Origin: Candidatus Melainabacteria bacterium
GTDB lineage: Bacteria > Cyanobacteriota > Vampirovibrionia > Obscuribacterales > Obscuribacteraceae
Direction of reading: 5' to 3'
Length of the DNA stretch: 10,691 nucleotides
Assembly: GCA_014380105.1 (NCBI GenBank)
Contig: JACMKL010000559.1
Span: forward strand, 1 to 10,691
The notes beneath the pieces were generated by a model. It was not told the origin of the DNA and did not search any database. It saw only the letters and a program-made list of their open reading frames with translations. The position numbers and the translations under genes are program-made. Of this stretch, positions 1 through 6,078 are shown one piece after another; positions within the stretch are counted from its first letter, which is position 1; every line of letters begins with the position of its first letter.

Positions 1-735
1 ATGAGCATCGAATGTGGTGCGCGCGCAGGACTCGTTGCTCCCGATCAAGTAACGTTTGCATATTTGAAAGGTCGTCCTCAGGCTCCTGGAGCCGACCGTT
101 GGGATGCTGCCGTCAAACACTGGTCCAGTTTTTCCAGTGATGCCGACTGCTCATATGACAAAGTTGTCTCCATCGATCTCGATACATTAGAGCCAATGGT
201 GACCTGGGGAACCAACCCGGCGCAGACTGTGGGAATTGGAGAAAATATCCCTTCCCCTGAACAGTTTGAGACCAACGAACGTGCTGTCGCAGTGCGCGCT
301 CTCGAATATACAAAATTGACCGCCCGGCAACCTCTACAGGGAACGCCTGTTGAGTGGGCATTCGTCGGCTCTTGCACCAACGGTCGCATTGAAGATTTGC
401 GCATCGTTGCCCATGTTTTGAAAGGACGCAAAGTCAGCCAATCAGTAACAATGTACGTAGTACCTGGTTCGGAAGCCGTCATGAAACAGGCTCAGGAAGA
501 AGGTCTCGTCCAGGTTTTTGAAGACGCTGGCGCTCAATTCAGAATGCCTGGTTGTTCGATGTGCCTGGCTATGAATGATGACAAAGTGCCCCCGGGCAAA
601 CGCTGTATCAGTTCGTCGAACCGTAATTTCATGGGACGTCAGGGACCTGACAGTATTACCCACCTGGCCTCTCCAGCCACAGTCGCGGCGAGCGCCATCA
701 GAGGTGCAATCACTTCACCTGCTGAATATTTGTAA
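1..735 (+). CDS. leuC: 3-isopropylmalate dehydratase large subunit, C-terminal half (5'-truncated by window edge)
   Basis: This is the large subunit of isopropylmalate isomerase (EC 4.2.1.33), which with LeuD converts 2-isopropylmalate to 3-isopropylmalate in cytoplasmic leucine synthesis. The 244 visible residues correspond to the second half of a family usually about 470 aa long. The first visible Met, in the typical internal stretch M-S-I-E-C-G-A-R-A-G, is not the true start; the gene continues upstream of the window. The three cysteines that hold the 4Fe-4S cluster are present: C125 in V-G-S-C-T-N-G-R, and C185 and C188 in P-G-C-S-M-C-L. Their 60- and 3-residue spacing matches E. coli LeuC. 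Aconitase-family substrate motifs flank them. The stop codon overlaps an AAGGAG ribosome-binding site (734-739) for leuD, so the two are translated from one mRNA. Homoaconitase or plain aconitase is the alternative, made unlikely by the leuD-leuB neighbours. Confidence 0.97.
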   Translation: MSIECGARAGLVAPDQVTFAYLKGRPQAPGADRWDAAVKHWSSFSSDADCSYDKVVSIDLDTLEPMVTWGTNPAQTVGIGENIPSPEQFETNERAVAVRALEYTKLTARQPLQGTPVEWAFVGSCTNGRIEDLRIVAHVLKGRKVSQSVTMYVVPGSEAVMKQAQEEGLVQVFEDAGAQFRMPGCSMCLAMNDDKVPPGKRCISSSNRNFMGRQGPDSITHLASPATVAASAIRGAITSPAEYL

Positions 736-753
736 GGAGCCTGGAACATCGTC

Positions 754-1356
754 ATGCAAAAAGTAACCTCAGTAACTTCACGAGCGATACCGCTTCCAAT
801 CAAAGATGTCGACACCGATATGATTATCCCTGCGCAGTTTTTGACCAGCATCAGCAAAGATGGCTATGGTGCCAATTTGTTCAGGCGCTTCAAAGACACC
901 GAGCCGAATTTTCCGCTCAACCGCAAAGAATTTGATGGTGCCACCATTCTGGTCACAGACAGTAATTTCGGGTGTGGCTCCTCACGCGAGCACGCAGTCT
1001 GGGCCTTGTGTGGTGCTGGGATCAATGTGGTTGTCGCCAAATCTTTCTCAGACATTTTCTACAATAACAGTGCCAAAAACGGGCTGCTTCTGGTCATACT
1101 TCCTGAAGCTGTAATCGACCAAATTTTGACTGCGGCCGCCTCATCCGAATATGTGATGACAGTCGATCTCGAATCGCAATCTGTGAAATTGCCGGACGGT
1201 TCAACACACAAATTTGACTACGACCAATTCCGTAAACACTGCATGCTTAACGGTCTTGATGACATCGAATATATCCGCTCGCACAAAGACGATATTGATG
1301 CATTCAGAAAGCGTCAAGAAGAAAATAGATTTATGACAACGGTAGGAGCGCAATAA
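754..1356 (+). CDS. leuD: 3-isopropylmalate dehydratase small subunit
   Basis: This is the small (swivel-domain) subunit of isopropylmalate isomerase, the obligate partner of LeuC. It is 200 aa, the full length of the E. coli-type small subunit (about 201 aa). Signature segments are D-V-D-T-D-M-I-I-P near residues 18-26, the family signature N-F-G-C-G-S-S-R-E-H at 71-80, and S-F-S-D-I-F-Y-N-N-S-A-K-N-G at 97-110. The ATG at 754 is chosen because the N-terminus then matches family length. The nearest good Shine-Dalgarno (AAGGAG, 734-739) overlaps the leuC stop and lies 14 nt upstream, slightly long. The gap to leuC is 18 nt and to leuB 5 nt, so co-transcription and stoichiometric translation with LeuC are expected. 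Nothing is odd in the protein. Confidence 0.97.
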   Translation: MQKVTSVTSRAIPLPIKDVDTDMIIPAQFLTSISKDGYGANLFRRFKDTEPNFPLNRKEFDGATILVTDSNFGCGSSREHAVWALCGAGINVVVAKSFSDIFYNNSAKNGLLLVILPEAVIDQILTAAASSEYVMTVDLESQSVKLPDGSTHKFDYDQFRKHCMLNGLDDIEYIRSHKDDIDAFRKRQEENRFMTTVGAQ

Positions 1357-1361
1357 AGATC

Positions 1362-2471
1362 ATGGAGAAACACATCGCAGTATTGCCCGGAGACGGCATA
1401 GGCGAAGAAGTTATGGAGCAAGCCCTTCGCGTGCTCAAGTTAATTGCAGATCAATATGGTCACCGTTTTTCGACCACAAAAGCGCTCGTTGGCGGCGCTG
1501 CGTACGAGAAATTCGACACTCACTTCCCGGACGAAACGAACGCTATTTGCCGCTCTGCCGATGCCATTCTCTTTGGTTCTGTCGGTGGACCCGTCAGCGA
1601 GATGCATCTGCCGAAGTGGAAAAATTGCGAAGCCAATTCCATTCTTTCGTTGCGCAAAACTTTTTCGTTTCACGCAAACTACAGACCTGTGCGCGTCATC
1701 CCAGAGCTTCAACATCTTTGCCCACTCAAAAAAGAAGTAATTGAGCGCGGCGTTGACATACTTTTCATTCGCGAATTATTGGGCGATTGCTATTTTGGTG
1801 AGCACAAAACTTTCAATAGTCCAGCCGGTGTCAGAACCGCTACAGACTTGATTGTTTATGACGAAGAACAGATAGCTGCAGTTGCTGAAGTGGCTTTCAA
1901 GGCTGCTCAAAAGCGACGCGGTAAAGTCACTTCGGTCGACAAAGCAAACGTGCTTGACTCATCGAAATTATGGCGTGCGGTCGTTAAAGAAGTGGCTCTA
2001 GGCTACCCTGATGTCATTCTTGAAGACATGCTCGTGGATAATTGCGCAATGCAAATCGTCCGCGACCCTTCGCAGTTCGACGTTGTGTTGACTACAAATA
2101 TGTTCGGTGACATCTTGTCCGATGCGGCAGCTGTACTTCCGGGCTCTCTGGGACTGCTTGCGTCTGCGAGCATCAACAAAGATGGCTTTGGACTTTATGA
2201 GCCACCAGGCGGGTCAGCGCAAGACATCGCCGGCACAGGCAACGCCAATCCGATTGCCCAAATTCTCACAGTGGCACTCATGTTGCGCTTCTCGTTTGCT
2301 CTTGAAACTGAGGCTTCAGCGATAGAGCAAGCTGTTGAGACAACTTTAAAAGAAGGCTACAGAACTCGCGATATTGCACGAGCCGGTGAAGCCGATCAGA
2401 AAATCGTTGACTGCAAAGGAATGTCCGAGAAAATTCTCGATCATTTAGCGGTCAAGGCAAGCATTAGATAG
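1362..2471 (+). CDS. leuB: 3-isopropylmalate dehydrogenase
   Basis: This NAD-dependent enzyme (EC 1.1.1.85) oxidises and decarboxylates 3-isopropylmalate to 2-oxoisocaproate, the step after LeuCD. The protein is 369 aa, a normal length. Catalytic residues can be aligned by spacing to the Thermus enzyme: R98 and R108 (L-R-K-T-F and A-N-Y-R-P), R137 and Y144 (F-I-R-E-L-L-G-D-C-Y), K194 (S-V-D-K-A-N), and the metal-binding D226, D250 and D254 (V-D-N-C-A; M-F-G-D-I-L-S-D). The cofactor-binding loop G-x-A-x-D-I-A-G is visible in the C-terminal third, preceded by Y-E-P-P-G-G-S. The start ATG at 1362 has TAGGAG at 1343-1348 inside the end of leuD and sits 5 nt after the leuD stop. Tartrate or isocitrate dehydrogenases are the related alternatives, but the R-E-L-L loop and operon context fix LeuB. 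leuA is not in the window. Confidence 0.97.
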   Translation: MEKHIAVLPGDGIGEEVMEQALRVLKLIADQYGHRFSTTKALVGGAAYEKFDTHFPDETNAICRSADAILFGSVGGPVSEMHLPKWKNCEANSILSLRKTFSFHANYRPVRVIPELQHLCPLKKEVIERGVDILFIRELLGDCYFGEHKTFNSPAGVRTATDLIVYDEEQIAAVAEVAFKAAQKRRGKVTSVDKANVLDSSKLWRAVVKEVALGYPDVILEDMLVDNCAMQIVRDPSQFDVVLTTNMFGDILSDAAAVLPGSLGLLASASINKDGFGLYEPPGGSAQDIAGTGNANPIAQILTVALMLRFSFALETEASAIEQAVETTLKEGYRTRDIARAGEADQKIVDCKGMSEKILDHLAVKASIR

Positions 2472-2501
2472 GGGCTGCCATGCGTGTGCATGAACAGTCC
2501 C
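2471..2501 (+). other. Stable hairpin immediately after the leuB stop
   Basis: Positions 2471-2477 pair with 2495-2501 (7 bp, one G-U). After small bulges, an inner 5-bp stem CATGC/GCATG (2479-2483 with 2488-2492) closes a GTGT tetraloop. The first base of the stem is the last base of the leuB stop codon. No T-run follows (GAGACCTTTCTC), so this is not a textbook intrinsic terminator. It could be an RNA-processing or 3'-protection structure at the end of the leuCDB message, or a partial terminator allowing read-through into the next gene. Pairing is directly visible; function is inferred. Confidence 0.55.
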
Positions 2502-2560
2502 GAGACCTTTCTCATAGAGCCAGAAAAACATCCACAACAAATAAATGAGAGGAATGCAAA

Positions 2561-2998
2561 ATGTACGGAGACTATAAAGAACATTGGTCAAAGGTTGACG
2601 CAAAAATGAATTCAGCTGTTCACGAGAATTATCCTGAATGGAAAAAGGCTAAAGAGCGACGTATGAATGGACTGATGCCAGCATCAGTAACCTACGTCAA
2701 CGAATTTGGCGATCGCTTTACTCGTGATGAAGATGGAAGAGTTTCAACTTTTAGATATCGTCATTGTGATACCACCTACTCGATGACATACGACGATGAC
2801 AACATGGCAGTCTCAGTAAGCAGCTCGACAGGCTGGACCTGGACAAAAATGGACGATAACAAAGGCTGGTTGGTTCGCAACTATTTTGATGCCTGGCATG
2901 TAAGTATTGATGAGTGCGGTGACGTTGTTGTGGATGAACAAGGTTTGCATTGCACCACTGGTAGTGCTTCGAATTTGGGATTGCCAGAGCGTCCATAA
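2561..2998 (+). CDS. Small hypothetical protein with strand-rich YD/RHS-like texture
   Basis: I do not recognise this 145-aa protein. It starts at an ATG with a good Shine-Dalgarno (GAGAGGA, 2547-2553, 7 nt away), so it is likely translated. There is no signal peptide or membrane segment, so it is probably cytoplasmic unless exported another way. Residues 1-40 are charged and probably helical. Residues 42-128 read as short alternating beta strands rich in Asp, Gly and aromatics (V-T-Y-V-N-E-F-G-D-R-F, R-D-E-D-G-R-V, G-W-T-W-T-K-M-D-D, A-W-H-V-S-I-D-E-C-G). This pattern resembles the strand-turn units of YD/RHS-type repeats, and I recall similar proteins from Obscuribacter-like genomes; neither is proven. 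It lies 89 nt after leuB on the same strand, separated by a hairpin, and may be a read-through cistron of the leu operon. A terminator follows 48 nt after its stop. Confidence 0.8.
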   Translation: MYGDYKEHWSKVDAKMNSAVHENYPEWKKAKERRMNGLMPASVTYVNEFGDRFTRDEDGRVSTFRYRHCDTTYSMTYDDDNMAVSVSSSTGWTWTKMDDNKGWLVRNYFDAWHVSIDECGDVVVDEQGLHCTTGSASNLGLPERP

Positions 2999-3046
2999 TT
3001 CGAGCCGCAACTGATCTGGTTCTGAAAACATTCTGTCCTCTTATTT

Positions 3047-3082
3047 AGAGCGGGTCCACAATGGGCTCGCTCTTCTGTTTTT
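3047..3082 (+). terminator. Intrinsic terminator after the small hypothetical gene
   Basis: AGAGCG (3047-3052) pairs with CGCTCT (3068-3073). Pairing continues inward through 3053-3057 with 3063-3067 (including two G-U pairs), giving an 11-bp stem around an ACAAT loop. The sequence TCTGTTTTT follows. It has both the stem and the T-tract of a rho-independent terminator and lies 48 nt past the stop at 2998, closing the leuCDB-hypothetical transcription block. Confidence 0.88.
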
Positions 3083-3683
3083 AGCCTATATTGATAGAAG
3101 TATTGTTCTTACCTCTCTATGCGTCGTCGATCCGCATCCCGGGCTGGTCTTAGTTGCTTTGCACATAATCGCTTAACAATTGGCTAGATTTTCTTTTGAG
3201 TCTGTATACTGTTATCAGTTACCTCCCCTTGGACTGGATGGACGACGCAGTGAGCTTCAATTCTCAATCGCGAAACCAAATATCCGCTTCTTGCCCATCA
3301 ACGGCTGGCAAGATGTGTCCGTCCATGCTTTGCTGCGTTTGTATGTGTCCCCCACTGGGGACTTAATACTTAGGTTGCAGTACAACCATTTTTAAATTGA
3401 ATATTTCTTTGCCTGCTTTTGTTTAGCTAACGACTGAACAGCACAGGTCAAAAGATAATTCCCCATAAAAATTCCAATTGATGCCATTTCGTGTGGTGGC
3501 GTCGATTAGATGACAGCGCTTCGCGGGCGGTGCCAAATTTTGCGATTTGGTCCGCCGTGCGAAGACTGTATTGCCGCGCGAATATCCCCTGAAAAGGCTA
3601 CCAAAACTGAGTTTTATCCCTGATACAGATAAACCCAAACCCGGAAAAAACAACAATCAATCGATACTAAGGAGTACGACATC
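3083..3683. other. 600-bp intergenic region, no convincing gene
   Basis: This stretch separates the leu-side transcription unit from the SDR gene. Open frames here (for example 3180-3395 with a TTG start and no ribosome-binding site) lack protein-like texture and are not called. It holds two visible structures: a perfect 6-bp hairpin GTCCCC/GGGGAC (3347-3352 with 3357-3362, loop CACT) and a 57-nt imperfect palindrome listed separately. A weak promoter-like pair, TTGGCT (3180-3185) and TATACT (3205-3210) with a 19-bp spacer, is present but not strong enough to call. The last bases carry the SDR ribosome-binding site AAGGAG at 3669-3674. A long 5' leader or a small RNA is possible but not shown. 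Confidence 0.6.
3513..3569. repeat. 57-nt imperfect palindrome (long hairpin)
   Basis: Four stacked stems share one axis: ACAG/CTGT (3513-3516 with 3566-3569), CTTCGC/GCGAAG (3519-3524 with 3559-3564), GGCGG/CCGCC (3526-3530 with 3552-3556) and CCAAAT/ATTTGG (3533-3538 with 3545-3550). One- to two-base mismatches or bulges separate them and the central loop is 6 nt. It lies 114 nt before the SDR start. Neither strand has a T-run after it, so it is not a simple terminator. It could be a palindromic repeat element (REP/MITE-like), a structured 5' leader or a small RNA. Only one copy is seen here. Confidence 0.7.
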
Positions 3684-4601
3684 ATGGCTAACTTATTCAT
3701 CACAAACGCAACAGGTTATATCGGATCCGCCGTCGCTGAACTTTTTAAAGCAAAAGGCTACAACGTGACCGCATTGACTCGCTCTGACAAGGCTGTCGAA
3801 GAAGTAGAAAAACGCGGCTACAAAGCCTATCGCGGTGATTTGCGCAAACCACAAGAATTCGCTGCGGCAATTACAGATGCTGACATCGTAATTCATACCG
3901 CATTCGCTCGCGATCAGGACTATGGTGCTGTCGATCAGCATGCTACAGAAACAATTCTCGAATTGCTTAAAGGCACAAACAAGACCTTCCTTTATACAAG
4001 CGGAACCTGGGTTTTGGGTAACACCGGAAATATTCTTGCTGATGAAACAACACCAACCAATCCAATCAAAGCTGCACAATGGCGTGTGGAACTTGAGAAG
4101 AAAGTTGTTGCAGCAAAAGACAACGGCATTCGCTCGGTCGTAGTTCGTCCAACAGTAGTATACGGTCGTGAAGGTGGCTTGATTGCTAGCTTCTATGCGA
4201 CTGCCCAAAAAGATGGTTATGCTCGCTATGTTGGAACAGGCGAAAATTATGTCTCGCTCGTACACGTAGAAGACCTTGCCAATCTCTATTATATTGCCGC
4301 TGAAAAAGCAGCCGCAGGCGCGCTATTGCATGCAACTAATGAGCAACCACTGACACTCAAGCAGATTGCAGAATTGGTCGCTATTGCAAGCGGATTCCCT
4401 GGCGAAACCAAATCGTGGAATGTGGAAGACGCAAGAAAAATCTACGGTGATGCAGTAGAAGGATTTGTTCTTGACCAAAGAATTGACTCCAAGAAAACTC
4501 GTGAAACCCTGAACTGGGCTCCTAAGGCTCCAACTCTGGTTGACGAATTGCCTATTTATGCAGGTAATAAAACAGCAGTTCAAGCAGCTAACAAACAGTA
4601 A
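3684..4601 (+). CDS. Atypical short-chain dehydrogenase / NAD(P)-dependent epimerase-like protein
   Basis: This is a 305-aa cytoplasmic Rossmann-fold protein of the extended/atypical SDR group, in the NAD-dependent epimerase/dehydratase and dihydroflavonol-reductase-like families. The nucleotide-binding loop is T-N-A-T-G-Y-I-G (residues 7-14); the usual first Gly of TGxxGxxG is Asn8. R33 after the second strand suggests NADP(H) preference. G-D-L at 51-53, Y-T-S-G (104-107), R-P-T-V-V-Y-G (155-161) and V-H-V-E-D-L-A (193-199) are further family landmarks. The catalytic YxxxK is not visible: aligning the following E-K-K-V-V puts Ala130 and Arg134 there, so activity may be non-canonical or binding-only. 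Substrate unknown. The start ATG has AAGGAG 9 nt upstream (3669-3674), a strong site. It appears monocistronic, with its own upstream region and a shared terminator hairpin downstream. Confidence 0.9.
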   Translation: MANLFITNATGYIGSAVAELFKAKGYNVTALTRSDKAVEEVEKRGYKAYRGDLRKPQEFAAAITDADIVIHTAFARDQDYGAVDQHATETILELLKGTNKTFLYTSGTWVLGNTGNILADETTPTNPIKAAQWRVELEKKVVAAKDNGIRSVVVRPTVVYGREGGLIASFYATAQKDGYARYVGTGENYVSLVHVEDLANLYYIAAEKAAAGALLHATNEQPLTLKQIAELVAIASGFPGETKSWNVEDARKIYGDAVEGFVLDQRIDSKKTRETLNWAPKAPTLVDELPIYAGNKTAVQAANKQ

Positions 4602-4644
4602 GAGTAACGGCAAACTCCTCTTACTTGAGACGACCACAAAGAGA

Positions 4645-4672
4645 AGAGGAAAGCGTTTGCACGCTTTCCTCT
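4645..4672. terminator. Symmetrical hairpin, probable bidirectional terminator
   Basis: AGAGGAAAGCG (4645-4655) and CGCTTTCCTCT (4662-4672) form a perfect 11-bp stem with a 6-nt loop TTTGCA. It lies 43 nt after the SDR stop and about 100 nt beyond the stop of the convergent secreted-protein gene. On the minus strand the stem is followed by TCTCTTTG; on the plus strand by CTCCGGGGTTTC. The U-tracts are modest, but the position between two convergent genes supports transcription termination from both sides. Confidence 0.72.
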
Positions 4673-4770
4673 CTCCGGGGTTTCACATTTTGAGCGATGA
4701 CAGTCTAGTTTCTATTCCAGTTGCGCAGGTGTAAGGAGTGTCGACTGTTTTCGGGCTAAAGCAATTTCAA

Positions 4771-5205
4771 TTACTTTACTTTGATTTCCACTGCTACAGG
4801 CTTTTCGGCATCAGTCTTTTGGAAAAAGGCAACCAAATTCATGGGCTTTTTCAATTCGCCAGGAGAAGCAAATGGTGCAGCATTTTTGATCGCTTTGATG
4901 AGAGCCGTGCGAGTGACTGTTGATTGTCCTTCGGCTGGTGCGTCATCATCATTGAGCAATTTCAAATTGGCAACATTGCCATTTCCATCAAGTTGAAAGC
5001 CAATTTTTGCTTTTACAACGTCAAATCCGCTAGGCACAGCATAGCTTTTGACGATTTTGGTAGACATGTCTTCAAAGTAGGCCTTCTTGTCGCAAGCGGA
5101 ACCGTCTTTAGATGTCGCAGAGGTTTCAGCATCAGCACCACTGATAGTGCCAAGCGTCACTGAGCAGACGATGCTCGCTGCAATCGGTAGAAGATATTTC
5201 TTCAT
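4771..5205 (-). CDS. Small secreted protein with TonB C-terminal-like domain
   Basis: This 144-aa protein begins with a clear Sec signal peptide: M-K-K, a hydrophobic core through residue 22, and a likely cleavage after A-D-A at residue 26. The mature part resembles a TonB-C-type fold: an aromatic-initiated helix (K-I-V-K-S-Y near 50-55), the strand K-A-K-I-G-F-Q-L-D-G-N-G-N-V, then A-I-K-N-A-A-P-F and a final beta strand. In this family the pattern of a strand with D-G-x-V/N followed by a helix ending in A-A-P-F is typical of periplasmic TonB-like or TonB-homologue domains. There is no N-terminal anchor beyond the signal peptide, no Pro-rich linker and no ExbB/ExbD nearby, so classical energy transduction is not indicated. 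The ATG has AAAGGA about 11 nt upstream. It is convergent with the SDR gene; function unknown. Confidence 0.85.
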   Translation of the reverse strand: MKKYLLPIAASIVCSVTLGTISGADAETSATSKDGSACDKKAYFEDMSTKIVKSYAVPSGFDVVKAKIGFQLDGNGNVANLKLLNDDDAPAEGQSTVTRTALIKAIKNAAPFASPGELKKPMNLVAFFQKTDAEKPVAVEIKVK

Positions 5206-6078
5206 TTGATTTTTGTCCTTTCAAAGTTTTCGGTGAATAGTTGTCACTACTCAGACGATTCGAATTCTAGCCCATGCTGAGCCATTCTCAACCTTAGGTT
5301 GTTTTATTCTCGGATTGGGAACATCGCTTCTCGAAATGACGTCGCAAGCGCTTGAAATCAGCCCGTGTTTTTCATTACAAGCAAACTAATATTGCCTGAC
5401 ACTCTAATGCGGCCCGAGTGCAAATAAGTTTTCGAGTGGTAAATTAGCTAAGTGGAAGGCGAAAGCGCGCTTCGATAACTTTGCGACTGCGAATGCGACG
5501 TGAGCGTCGGCGTTTGATTGTCGGGGAATTTGGAGCAATCCATTTATTCCACACCAGGAGAGCTACAGCTTGCCAGCGTGTTCTCCAGCCATTTTTGAAA
5601 GAAGTGTTTTTGCAAACTCTATGTTCTGTGCGGTTGTAAAAGCCATCAACTTGCCGGTTAGGCGTTGAAAGTCTAGCAAAGAAGCGCCTGGCTAGAGGCT
5701 TTAAGTCAATCGCGATAGTTTTTGTTCCGAACATAAGTGCGTTTGGCGGGGGGGCCGATTTTAGAAATTGCCTCTTCGTCAGCCGAGGTCAAAAACCAAG
5801 GTTTACAATGGCTACCGAGAGGAAGTCTCTATAGTACACCAATACGGGCTTGAATTACCTCATGGCAACCCGCGCTGATGCTTGCGACACCCCAAAACAA
5901 GGGGCGTAAAACTGCTATTTTTTTATCAAGACCGGCGCCACTAACGAATAGTTCTCACGTGGAAATCCGATGCACCTTCAAGAATAAAACCTGTCGGAAA
6001 CGAGCGGTCCCGCGTGAATCCAAGTGGCTGTTTGGATACCGTTTGGATACAGAGGTGACTAAACGTTGGCAGCAACTA
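5206..6078. other. 870-bp intergenic region without a convincing gene
   Basis: This stretch lies between the start of the secreted-protein gene (minus) and the end of the histidine-kinase gene (minus). The longest open frame (5444-5734, minus, 96 codons) translates to a strongly Arg-rich tail with no recognisable domain, so I do not call it. Small hairpins are visible: CGACG/CGTCG around a TGAG loop near 5498-5511, GAGA/TCTC near 5817-5829, and CCCC/GGGG near 5890-5905 followed about 15 nt later by a 7-T run. A run of seven G occupies 5748-5754. I looked for tRNA, tmRNA, SRP RNA and common riboswitch cores and recognised none. The region may hold promoters for the minus-strand gene, decayed coding sequence, or an unannotated RNA. 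Confidence 0.5.
6030..6050. repeat. Tandem duplicate of GTTTGGATAC
   Basis: The 10-mer GTTTGGATAC occurs at 6030-6039 and again at 6041-6050, separated by one C (11-bp periodicity). ATCCAA at 6018-6023 is complementary to the TTGGAT inside each copy, so the region can also form alternative small hairpins. It lies about 30 bases downstream of the kinase stop codon on that gene's strand. An 11-bp period would place both copies on one face of the helix; a binding site is possible but nothing else supports it. Confidence 0.5.

Noticed and set aside
78..482. 134-codon antisense frame over leuC
   Set aside because: It is a shadow of the leuC reading frame; LeuC motifs on the plus strand are unambiguous.
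2709..2716. GCGATCGC, the core of the cyanobacterial HIP1 palindrome
   Set aside because: I noticed only one copy, inside a coding region. A single 8-mer in 10.7 kb can occur by chance and says nothing about lineage.
3180..3210. Promoter-like TTGGCT with TATACT
   Set aside because: The spacer is 19 bp, the -35 match is poor, and the nearest called gene starts about 470 bp downstream. Too weak to list as a promoter.
3180..3395. 71-codon open frame with a TTG start
   Set aside because: There is no Shine-Dalgarno before the TTG, no domain texture, and the frame runs through a perfect 6-bp palindrome at 3347-3362.
3693..4265. 190-codon antisense frame over the SDR gene
   Set aside because: It is a Cys/Phe-rich shadow translation opposite a clear SDR coding frame with a strong ribosome-binding site.
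5257..5267. GATTCGAATTC, resembling a tRNA T-loop
   Set aside because: The flanks do not form a T-stem, and no acceptor, D or anticodon arms can be built around it on either strand.
5444..5734. 96-codon open frame on the minus strand
   Set aside because: The translation is Arg-rich with no recognisable domain, and no convincing ribosome-binding site was identified. It looks like a chance frame or remnant.
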